Below, piece by piece: positions 9,295 to 15,876 of a DNA stretch of 44,664 nt; position 1 is the stretch's first letter; every line of letters starts with the position of its first letter. The DNA lies in the NCBI RefSeq assembly GCF_001746295.1, contig NZ_MJAH01000016.1:1-44664 (forward strand), in the 5' to 3' direction. Made by a program: the position numbers and the translations under genes. Below the pieces are notes generated by a model that worked only from the letters and a program-made list of their open reading frames with translations, did no database searches and was not told the origin of the DNA. This stretch comes from Streptomyces sp. LUP47B (GTDB lineage Bacteria; Actinomycetota; Actinomycetes; Streptomycetales; Streptomycetaceae).

Positions 9295-9959
9295 CGGTTT
9301 CCTTCCTGTGCGGACCGGATCACGTATCCGCGATCACCTGTTATCTGCCGGTTGGTGGCGATGAGTTCCCGATTTTCTCCGAGCAGTTCCGCGCTTCTCC
9401 CATTCAGCAGTTCCGCGTCCGCGAGCTTGCGGAGCCTGCCGCGGGCGCGGGACAGCCGGGAACGGACGGTGCCGACGGGGATGTCGAGGGCGCGGGCGGC
9501 CTCGGCGTACTCCATGCCCTCCCACAGACACAGCGTCAGGACCTCGCGTTCGGGGCGTTTGAGCAGACTGAGCGCGGTGAGCGTGGCGGCGATCCGACGC
9601 CGGTCGTCAAGCCGTCCGACGGTCTCCTCGGCATGGTCCTCGACCAGCTCCTCAGCGGCGCCCGCGGCCGCCGCAGCCTCGGCCGCGTTCCGGTAACGCC
9701 GGTTGCTGCGGTACTGGGAGCGGGCGACGTTGGTCGCGATACCCAGCAACCACGGCCGCAGCGAACCCCCGTCGGCCTCGACCGACGCACGACGCCGCCA
9801 CGCCTCCACGAACGTGGTCGACATGACGTCCTCGGCCGCGGACCAGTCGGCGGTCAGCCGGAAAGCATGGTTGTACACCGCACGGGCGTACGCGTCGAAA
9901 AGTTCCGCGAAGGCGTCCGGCTCTCCGGTTCGCACCCGGGCTCGCATATCTGTGGTCAC
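9291..9959 (-). CDS. ECF RNA polymerase sigma factor
   Basis: A 222-residue sigma-70 family protein of the extracytoplasmic-function type. Region 2 is at about 16-85 (FAELFDAYARAVYNHAFRLT, AEDVMSTTFVEAWRRR) and region 4 at about 140-190 (ALSLLKRPEREVLTLCLWEG, AARALDIPVGTVRSRLSRARGRLR). I used GTG 9959, with AGGA just upstream; ATG 9947 is an alternative. It would direct RNA polymerase to a small set of promoters, probably including its own. It is first in a three-gene overlapping unit with a membrane protein and a secreted protease. Confidence 0.93.
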   Translation of the reverse strand: MTTDMRARVRTGEPDAFAELFDAYARAVYNHAFRLTADWSAAEDVMSTTFVEAWRRRASVEADGGSLRPWLLGIATNVARSQYRSNRRYRNAAEAAAAAGAAEELVEDHAEETVGRLDDRRRIAATLTALSLLKRPEREVLTLCLWEGMEYAEAARALDIPVGTVRSRLSRARGRLRKLADAELLNGRSAELLGENRELIATNRQITGDRGYVIRSAQEGNR

Positions 9960-10205
9960 GTCCTGAACTGCCCGATCGCGCGGGCGAGTTCCAGTGCTCT
10001 ACGTCACACCGGTCCCGGGAGTCGCCCCCGCCACCGGGAAAGCGGCTGCCCGCACGCCACGTCGAGCCGGGACACCGCGGGGATCAAGACGACGAACAGC
10101 CAGCCGCTCCGGCGAGTACTCCACCACGAACTCGGACTTGAGTGCTGGGGTACGCGGTCGGTGACCTCTGGGGGGTGAGTCGGCTTGCGCCCGTCTCATC
10201 GGATC
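9960..10205. other. Intergenic region upstream of the sigma operon
   Basis: About 245 bases that should hold the promoter of the ECF operon. I could not identify a convincing -35/-10 pair or a conserved frame; the short frames on both strands have no recognisable family. Confidence 0.3.
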
Positions 10206-10756
10206 TGTCCTTCGTGGAAACCCCGGCCTTCAGGCCGGGGAGGAAACGAAGCTCCTGCGGAGCAGCCTCGACTCCGGCACGTGTGAGCGTTCCGAAGGAC
10301 AGCGAGTAGTGCGCGCCGTGCGTCCGCACACTGCGCTCGCCACTCCACATGGCCCGGATGAGGGTGATCGCCTCTTCCAGTGCGTCGACCGCCTCTCTGG
10401 GCGTGCGACGGGAGCCGCCCATGGCCTCGACGGCTTCCCAGAAAGCGCCGGCACCCAGGCCGAGCTGGACCCGGGAGCCGGTCAGTCTGTCCAAGGTCGT
10501 CACAGCCTTCGCCAGCACCGCCGGCGGACGCAACGGCAGGGAACTGACCGTCGGGACGAGCGTGACATGTCGCGTCCGCGCGGCCAGGAAGGTGAGCAGT
10601 GTCCAGGTGTCGTCGAACGCCGCCTGATACGGATGGTCCTGAATGGTCAGAAGGTCAAGGCCGAGACCGTCGATGAGCAGTGCCTGCTCGCTGGAGCGGC
10701 CGACGCGGAGGGCAGTTGGGTCTACGTTGGCGCCGAAACAGGACAGGGAGAGGCAT
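10206..10756 (-). pseudogene. LLM-class flavin-dependent oxidoreductase, frameshifted and truncated
   Basis: ATG 10756 has AGGAG seven bases upstream and reads MPLPVLF; the frame must then shift to reach FGANVDPTALRVGRSSEQAL, LGLDLLTIQDHPYQAAFDDT, LLTFLAARTRHVTLVPTVSS, LPLRPPAVLAKAVTTLDRLT and VQLGLGAGAFWEAVEAMGG. This is a clear luciferase-like monooxygenase N-terminal half (F420- or FMN-dependent). Two bases seem to be missing at about 10736-10741 (MPLPVL-RFGANVDP expected). At the other end homology stops at GAHYSL (about 10290) and the frame runs into a hairpin; the family is normally about 300-350 residues. Both defects make it a pseudogene. Confidence 0.7.
10221..10244. repeat. GC-rich hairpin resembling an IS200/IS605 end
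   Basis: The sequence ACCCCGGCCTTCAGGCCGGG forms a perfect stem of about 8 bp and is followed by GGAGGAAACGAAG. Streptomyces IS200/IS605-type elements often end in a CCCC..CTTCAGG..GGGGAGGA hairpin. It lies exactly where the LLM oxidoreductase loses homology, so it may be the remaining end of an element that inserted there. A plain terminator is the alternative. Confidence 0.4.
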
Positions 10757-10859
10757 TGAAAGTCTCCTGAGCGACCGGCGCTTGCTCGACGGCGGCCGCA
10801 GTGGCCGGGAGCGGGAAAGGGAACTGGTCCGCCGCCTGGGAGGCAGCGCCTTCAAGACC

Positions 10860-10965
10860 GGGCGGCGGCCAGAGATGGCGGCGGTGCGCAGGGCAGTGAA
10901 CTGGACCTCGATGGCGTTGAGCCAGGAACTGTTCGTCGGGGTGCAGGGCGATGGACCCGAACAAT
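10860..10965 (-). pseudogene. IS630-family transposase fragment
   Basis: On the minus strand this stretch reads TPTNSSWLNAIEVQFTALR, the conserved motif around the last catalytic Glu of IS630/Tc1-type DDE transposases (usual form PTxSSWLNxIExxFxxL). Only this core is left; what follows (AISGRRPVLKALPPRRRTSS) no longer matches, and no N-terminal part is seen. It is an isolated remnant between the LLM pseudogene and the cupin gene. Confidence 0.5.
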
Positions 10966-11040
10966 GTGGTCCTGGCTGTCGTCCAGCTCAGCGGGTAACT
11001 TCCCCCTGGCGACCGATGCCGGGCCTGTCGGCCCTTCGAG

Positions 11041-11541
11041 TCACAGGAACTCGCTTCGATAGGTCGAGGCCAGCTCGGCCGCGCGGCGGCGGCGCTCCGC
11101 GAGCTCGCTCTCCGACAGTTGTGGCGGCGGTGCGTCCTTGCCCGCGACGACATCGCCGATGCGCGTGAAGTACTCGTCCTGGCCGGCCGGGGTGCACATG
11201 CACAGCATGCGGGCCGGCGCACCCGAGGCGTTGCGGAAGTTGTGCGGGGCGTTGGCCGGGACGTTGACCGTGGACCCGGCCCGTACGGTGTGCTTCTCGC
11301 CGCGAAAGGTGAACTCGATCTCGCCCTCGAGGATGGTGAACATCTCCTCGAAGTCGTGCCGGTGCGGCGGCGGGCCGCCGCCGTCGGGGACGCACATGTC
11401 GATCAGGCAGTACCGGCCGTCGGTCTGCTCTCCGGTGACCAGTATGGCGTAGGTGTTGCCCACCAGAGAGATGTACGTCGTACCGGGATCGTCGGGGTCC
11501 GCCACGGTCAGCGAGCGGGACAGGTCGTCGTCGGGAAGCAT
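11041..11541 (-). CDS. Cupin-domain protein
   Basis: A 166-residue single-domain cupin. Metal-ligand positions are visible: H60, H62 and E66 in PPPHRHDFEEMF and H100 in NVPANAPHNFRN. ATG 11541 is preceded by AAGGAGA at good spacing. Cupins of this kind bind a metal and act as small dioxygenases, isomerases or sensors; the substrate cannot be told. It lies downstream of the alpha/beta hydrolase, separated by about 200 bases, and may be a separate unit. Confidence 0.85.
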   Translation of the reverse strand: MLPDDDLSRSLTVADPDDPGTTYISLVGNTYAILVTGEQTDGRYCLIDMCVPDGGGPPPHRHDFEEMFTILEGEIEFTFRGEKHTVRAGSTVNVPANAPHNFRNASGAPARMLCMCTPAGQDEYFTRIGDVVAGKDAPPPQLSESELAERRRRAAELASTYRSEFL

Positions 11542-11742
11542 CGGGATTGTCTCCTTCGAAAGTCAGTCAGGTGGGGATCAGGTGCCGGGCGGTCTCATAG
11601 AGTCCGGCAGTCTCCCGGACGTCGATGCGCATGCTGCGCGAAGTGGGAGCAGGGCCCGGCCGGGCGGCGCTTCAATGTGTTCTTGCCGGTGTCCGAGGGG
11701 CTCCCTCGCGGAGGGCGACGCGACGAGGGGCTCGGTGCCGGC

Positions 11743-12693
11743 TCAGATGGATTTGAGGACGCGGATGCGGTCGGCGATGGCGCGACGGGCGACGTCGGAG
11801 GTGAAGGCGATGGAGTCGAATTCGTGGGGGACGCCGGGGTGCAGGTGGAACTCGACCGGCACGCCGGCGCGGCTGAGTTTGGTGGCGTAGGCGGTGTCTT
11901 CGTCGCGGAAGACGTCGAGCTGTCCGACCTCGATGTAGGCCGGTGGCAGGCCGGTGGCGTCCTCGAGCCGGGCCGGGGCTGCCGTGGCCGGGACGTCGGG
12001 CCCGCCGGCGGCCTCGCCGAGCAGGGCCGGCCATGCGGTGAGGCTGTCGTCGTAGGACCACAGCAGGTAGGGCGCGATGTGGGGATCAGTGGTGGTGGTG
12101 CGGTCGTCGAGCATCGGCATGATGAGGATCTGGCGGGCGATCTTCGGGCCGCCGCGCTCGCGGGCGAGGATCGTCAGGGCTGCGGCCATGCCGCCTCCGG
12201 CGCTGTCGCCCATCACACCGATGCGGTTGGCGTCGACGTCGAGTTCGGGGGCGTGTTCGTGCAGCCAGCGCAGCGCCGTGTAGGCGTCTTCGAGCGGGGT
12301 CGGGAAGGGGTGCTCGGGGGCGCGGCGGTACTCGACTGACAGCATCGGCACGCCGCTGGCGGAGACGTAGCGGGAGACCGGGCCGTCGAACAGGTCGATG
12401 TGGCCGAAGATGTATCCGCCGCTGTGGAAGAACAGCACGGCCGCGCCCGGCGCCGCGCCGTCCTTGGTGTACCAGCGCATTTTGATCTGTGTGCCGTCGT
12501 CTGCGGTCGCGTAGTGCTCGTGGGTCGTCACATCGGCCGGGATCGGCTGCGCGGCTCCCGCGGCGCCGATGATCGGTTCCCACATGGCGCGGCGGCCCGC
12601 GATGTCGCCCACAGCCGGCGGCTTGGCCTCGGCCATCGCGCCGGCCATCGGGCCCAGTGCCTGGGCGATTTCGGGATCCAGACTGAGTGCCAT
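11743..12693 (-). CDS. Alpha/beta hydrolase (HSL-type esterase)
   Basis: A 316-residue hydrolase of the hormone-sensitive-lipase group. The oxyanion-hole motif is HSGGY at 90-94 (family form HGGGx, with Ser in place of the first Gly), the nucleophile is S164 in GDSAGG, and the acid and base lie near QLDVFRDE and PHEFD at the C-terminus. It should hydrolyse short acyl esters in the cytoplasm. The start is ATG 12693. It follows the MDR oxidoreductase by 35 bases and is probably cotranscribed from the MarR-controlled promoter at about 13735. Confidence 0.9.
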   Translation of the reverse strand: MALSLDPEIAQALGPMAGAMAEAKPPAVGDIAGRRAMWEPIIGAAGAAQPIPADVTTHEHYATADDGTQIKMRWYTKDGAAPGAAVLFFHSGGYIFGHIDLFDGPVSRYVSASGVPMLSVEYRRAPEHPFPTPLEDAYTALRWLHEHAPELDVDANRIGVMGDSAGGGMAAALTILARERGGPKIARQILIMPMLDDRTTTTDPHIAPYLLWSYDDSLTAWPALLGEAAGGPDVPATAAPARLEDATGLPPAYIEVGQLDVFRDEDTAYATKLSRAGVPVEFHLHPGVPHEFDSIAFTSDVARRAIADRIRVLKSI

Positions 12694-12728
12694 GGTCTTT
12701 TCCTTTCGGTGGAGGTCGGTGTCAGTCG

Positions 12729-13673
12729 TCAGGCGGTGGGCGGGATGACGATGACCTTGCCGTGCACCGCGCCGTCGGCGGCCCGGGCGTGGAGCGCCGG
12801 GAGTTCGGCCAGCGGTACCCGTTCGGCGACGTCGACACGCAGCTCGCCGCGGTCGGTCGACGCCACGAGCTGGGCCAGCTGGTTGGCGTCGCTGCGGACG
12901 AAGAGGTCGATGCCGCGCACATCGCGTGCTTCGTCGCTGGGCGCGGGCATCCATACCGTGGTGTTCACGAGGACACCGCCGGGTCGGACCAGGGTGACGA
13001 GCGCGGCCAGTTCGTCCGGGGCCACCGGTGCGAGGTTGAGTGCGAGGTCGACCGGTTCGGTCACCGCGGCGGTCACGCTGGTGGTGGTGTGGTCGATGAC
13101 TTCGTCGGCGCCGGCCGAGGTGACGGCCTGGCTGCTGCGCGGGCTGGCTGTGGCGATGACGTGGGCGCCGGCGTTCTTGGCCAGCTGCACGGCGTAGCCG
13201 CCGACGGCTCCGCCGGCGCCGTTGATCAGCACGCGTTGCCCGGCGGTCAGCTTGCCGTGGTCGAACAGTGCCTGGTATGCGGTCAGGCCCACCACCGGGA
13301 GCGCGGCGGCGTCGGCCAGGGGGACGCTCTTGGGTGCCGGGGTCAGGATGTCGGCCGGGGCGAGGACGTACTGCGCGGCGGCTCCGGTGCCGTCCATCGG
13401 CAGGAAGCCGATCACGTCGTTGCCGACCGCGAGGCCGTCGACGCCCTCGCCGACCGCGTCGACGGTGCCGGCGACGTCGATGCCAGGCGTGTGGGGCAGC
13501 TTCACCGGTATGGGGCCCTGCATGAAGCCGCCGCGGATGTTGCCGTCGACGGAGTTGAACGACGTCGCGGCGACGCGGATGCGGACCTGCCCGGCCCCGG
13601 GGAGGGGCTGCTCCACGTCTTCGTAGCGCAGGACGCTCGGGTTGCCGTACTCGTTGAAACGTACTGCCTTCAT
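12729..13673 (-). CDS. Zinc-independent MDR/quinone-type NADP-dependent oxidoreductase
   Basis: A 314-residue medium-chain dehydrogenase. The N-terminal GroES-like domain (MKAVRFNEYGNPSVLRYEDV, GIDVAGTVDAVG) is followed by a Rossmann domain with the NADPH motif NGAGGAVGGYAVQLAKNAG. The cysteine and histidine zinc ligands of alcohol dehydrogenases are absent, as in quinone oxidoreductases. ATG 13673 has AAGGTGAG upstream (13681-13688). The promoter region carries two identical 18-bp palindromes, so it is very likely regulated by the MarR protein at 14739. A role in electrophile or quinone detoxification is inferred. Confidence 0.92.
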   Translation of the reverse strand: MKAVRFNEYGNPSVLRYEDVEQPLPGAGQVRIRVAATSFNSVDGNIRGGFMQGPIPVKLPHTPGIDVAGTVDAVGEGVDGLAVGNDVIGFLPMDGTGAAAQYVLAPADILTPAPKSVPLADAAALPVVGLTAYQALFDHGKLTAGQRVLINGAGGAVGGYAVQLAKNAGAHVIATASPRSSQAVTSAGADEVIDHTTTSVTAAVTEPVDLALNLAPVAPDELAALVTLVRPGGVLVNTTVWMPAPSDEARDVRGIDLFVRSDANQLAQLVASTDRGELRVDVAERVPLAELPALHARAADGAVHGKVIVIPPTA

Positions 13674-13703
13674 TTCGGTTCTCACCTTCACTGCGATCCA
13701 TGT

Positions 13704-13721
13704 TGCTTCGAATTCGAAGCA
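13704..13721. promoter_or_regulatory. MarR operator copy 1
   Basis: A perfect 18-bp palindrome, TGCTTCGAATTCGAAGCA, between the inferred -10 box and the start of the MDR oxidoreductase. The same site occurs 38 bases away, and its core occurs at the marR promoter. Confidence 0.8.
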
Positions 13722-13731
13722 CCTGTTGAGG

Positions 13732-13760
13732 ACCATACATCTGCTTCGAATTCGAAGCAA
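13732..13760 (-). promoter_or_regulatory. Promoter of the MDR/hydrolase unit
   Basis: On the minus strand TTGCTT (13760-13755) and TATGGT (13737-13732) are spaced by 17 bases, a sigma-70/HrdB-like pair. The upstream palindrome covers the -35 box and spacer, so a bound regulator would block RNA polymerase. Confidence 0.6.
13742..13759. promoter_or_regulatory. MarR operator copy 2
   Basis: A second perfect copy of TGCTTCGAATTCGAAGCA, overlapping the inferred -35 element of the MDR promoter and lying just after the stop of the FMN reductase gene. Confidence 0.8.
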
Positions 13761-13770
13761 GTGTTGGCGG

Positions 13771-14346
13771 TCACTGCTGGTGCGAGCGCATCGCCGCGGC
13801 GAGTTCGAGGGCGGCTCGGTCGATGCAGGCGCGCAGCCGCGCCGCGTCGGTTTGAGCCGTGGCCAGCCCGTCGGCGGGGCCCGCGACGACGACCGTGGGC
13901 ACGGGGGCGGCGTGCACGTCGGTCAGGTGCCTGCGCATCACCTGCGCAAGGTCGGGCGGCTGCTGGTGGGAGCCGCTGTGAAGCGCCAGCAGTGCCGGCA
14001 TGCCGGAGAGGACTTTCTCCCCGAGAACGGCGAAGAACGAGTCGAACACCTCGCTCGGGCAGGCGGCGAGCACCGGGGTCGCCACCACCAACCCGTCGGC
14101 CGTCACGACCGCCGCGATCGCCTCCCGCAGGTCCAGGCTGGCGCGGCCCCGGGCGGAGTGCTGGGCGAGATCGGCCGCCAGCCGGTGCAGCTCCACCACC
14201 TCCACCTCGGCACGCGCACCACCAGCCGCCAGTGACCGGCACACAGCCTCAGCGACCCAGTCCGCGAGCAGACGGGTCGGGCGCCCGTAACCGACACCGG
14301 CGCACAGGACGGCCAGAGACACCGGGCTCCACGCGGCGGTGCTCAT
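13771..14346 (-). CDS. NAD(P)H-dependent FMN reductase (CE1759-like)
   Basis: A 191-residue flavodoxin-fold protein from ATG 14346. The sequence SLAVLCAGVGYGRPTRLLAD, a VEVVELHRLA strand, GLVVATPVLAACPSEVFDSFFAVL and a central MPALLALHSGSHQ strand fit the NADPH-dependent FMN reductase family. It would supply reduced flavin or reduce small acceptors. The usual loop GLSxPSSTRLL is changed to GVGYGRPTRLL. It lies between the two operator regions on the minus strand; its own promoter is not obvious, though the site at 14710-14723 is about 360 bases upstream. Confidence 0.78.
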   Translation of the reverse strand: MSTAAWSPVSLAVLCAGVGYGRPTRLLADWVAEAVCRSLAAGGARAEVEVVELHRLAADLAQHSARGRASLDLREAIAAVVTADGLVVATPVLAACPSEVFDSFFAVLGEKVLSGMPALLALHSGSHQQPPDLAQVMRRHLTDVHAAPVPTVVVAGPADGLATAQTDAARLRACIDRAALELAAAMRSHQQ

Positions 14347-14709
14347 CCCGGCAACGTGTTCACGGTTTCTGCCCTGCGGCCGCGCTGTGGTGCCGTCACC
14401 GGGGAGGGCCGAGGACGACGTTGCGCAAGGTAAGGGATGTCCATGGCCGGTCCTCGGGATCTGTGGGCGGCGGCGCCGTCCTTCTGCTCGCAACCCTGCG
14501 CCGCACCACTGCCCGAACTCCATGCTCTTCGCTGCTCAGTCGGGCCCAACACTGCCCACACCGTGTGCGCACGAGGTCACCCATCGGACCGAGGAGACCC
14601 TCGCGTCCGCCCGATCCACCGCCCCGGGTCGGCGCCGGAACGCGCGGAGAAAGTCACTTCCAGATCCGCCTGCAGTGGTTGGAACTGCAGAACGCCACCA
14701 CACCACACT

Positions 14710-14723
14710 CTTCGAATTCGAAG
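14710..14723. promoter_or_regulatory. MarR operator copy 3 (autoregulatory site)
   Basis: The 14-bp core CTTCGAATTCGAAG of the same palindrome, ending 15 bases before the marR start. TAGACT at 14727-14732 could be a -10 box only six bases from the ATG, so the marR mRNA may be leaderless. Confidence 0.75.
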
Positions 14724-14738
14724 CAGTAGACTTCGGTC

Positions 14739-15242
14739 ATGCCTGATTCACCGCCGTCGCTCGACCCCCTGCAGCTCGGTGCCTACTTCGACCTCATCGA
14801 GGTGACCAGCCTGCTCCGGCACGCAGTCGAACAGCAGCTGCGCGAAACCGGCGATCTCAGCTATGTGCAGTTCCAGCTGCTGGCCCGCCTCGGGGACTCG
14901 CCGACGGGCAGTCACCGCATGACCGATCTGGCCGACGGCCTCGTCTACAGCCGCAGCGGCCTGACCTACCAGGTGGATCTCCTCCAGAAGGAGGGCCTGG
15001 TCGTCCGCGCTCCCTCGCCGGACGACGAGCGGAGCATCACCGTCACCCTCACCGATGCCGGGCGTGAGCTGCTAGCGAAGGTGCTGCCGGGTCACATCGA
15101 GGTGGTCAGCGGCCTGCTGTTCGAGCCGCTTTCGCGCGACGACGTCAAAGCTCTCGCCGGCCTGCTGGCACCGGTGCGCGACCACATGCGCTCGACACCG
15201 CCCCGCTCAGCCGCGCCTCGCCGCCGCAAAGGCGGAGCATAA
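14739..15242 (+). CDS. MarR-family transcriptional regulator
   Basis: A 167-residue winged-helix protein. LSYVQFQLLARLGDSPTGSH, RMTDLADGLVYSRSGLTYQV and the wing region RAPSPDDERSITVTLTDAGREL are typical of MarR. It should bind palindromic DNA as a dimer and release it on binding a small phenolic or quinone-like ligand or on oxidation. An operator sits just before its ATG and two more sit at the divergent MDR gene, which argues for autorepression and control of the MDR/hydrolase unit. The C-terminus is basic (APRRRKGGA). Start ATG 14739. Confidence 0.93.
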   Translation: MPDSPPSLDPLQLGAYFDLIEVTSLLRHAVEQQLRETGDLSYVQFQLLARLGDSPTGSHRMTDLADGLVYSRSGLTYQVDLLQKEGLVVRAPSPDDERSITVTLTDAGRELLAKVLPGHIEVVSGLLFEPLSRDDVKALAGLLAPVRDHMRSTPPRSAAPRRRKGGA

Positions 15243-15876
15243 GGACTCGACCCAGACCACGCGGTAGGGACACGGCACGTCCCGCTCGACGCCGGGCCAA
15301 GGGAAGCGACGAGCCACGCCGAGGGCAGGGGCTGTGGCGTAACGCCCGGACGACGTCGAGTCGATGCTGCATACAGGCGAGCATCGCTCTCCGTCCCGTG
15401 AGCTGGCCCGCAGTCGGTGTTACAGGCGGTGCCAACCTGGAGAATTTCCGGCCCGCCCCGCGACGAACTTCGGCAGGTGGCCGGTATGGCCCCGCGAAGC
15501 TGGCCACCCGCGTGACAGCCCTGACAACCGAGGGGGCCGGCGAGGGATCTGCGGAGCGGAGCGGGAGGCAGGCCCAGGCGCGGCGGATGCCGATGTCGTT
15601 GATGAACGGCACCTGAGGCGGGGCATCCCAGCCCCTTCTCGCCGACCGCCTGGATCCCGCGGCAAGCCGGGGGTGTTCTGGTCGGCCATGGCGGCGTCGT
15701 TTCCTCCGACCGCCCCACCTTCAACACAGGGGCACCCTTCGCTTCGACTGAAGTGGCCCGATGAATTCTCAAGATACGTCCACGCGAGGCCCGAAATTCC
15801 ACCGATCGCATTGACCTGAGGTTCAAGTGGTCCTACCTTTCCCTGGGTTGAGTTCCAGATCCCACGGGAGGGGTCC
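15243..15876. other. Gap of 634 bases without a recognised gene
   Basis: Open frames exist on both strands, but none shows a family motif, a plausible ribosome binding site or clear codon bias. The last part should contain the promoter of the beta-helix gene; GGGAGGGG at about 15866-15873 is that gene's ribosome binding site. I see nothing else. Confidence 0.4.

Noticed and set aside
8035..9696. Plus-strand 553-residue frame across the sigma operon
   Set aside because: Antisense to three well-recognised minus-strand genes; composition is that of a shadow.
12687..14729. Plus-strand 680-residue frame
   Set aside because: Antisense to the MDR and FMN reductase genes and crossing their operators; no family features.
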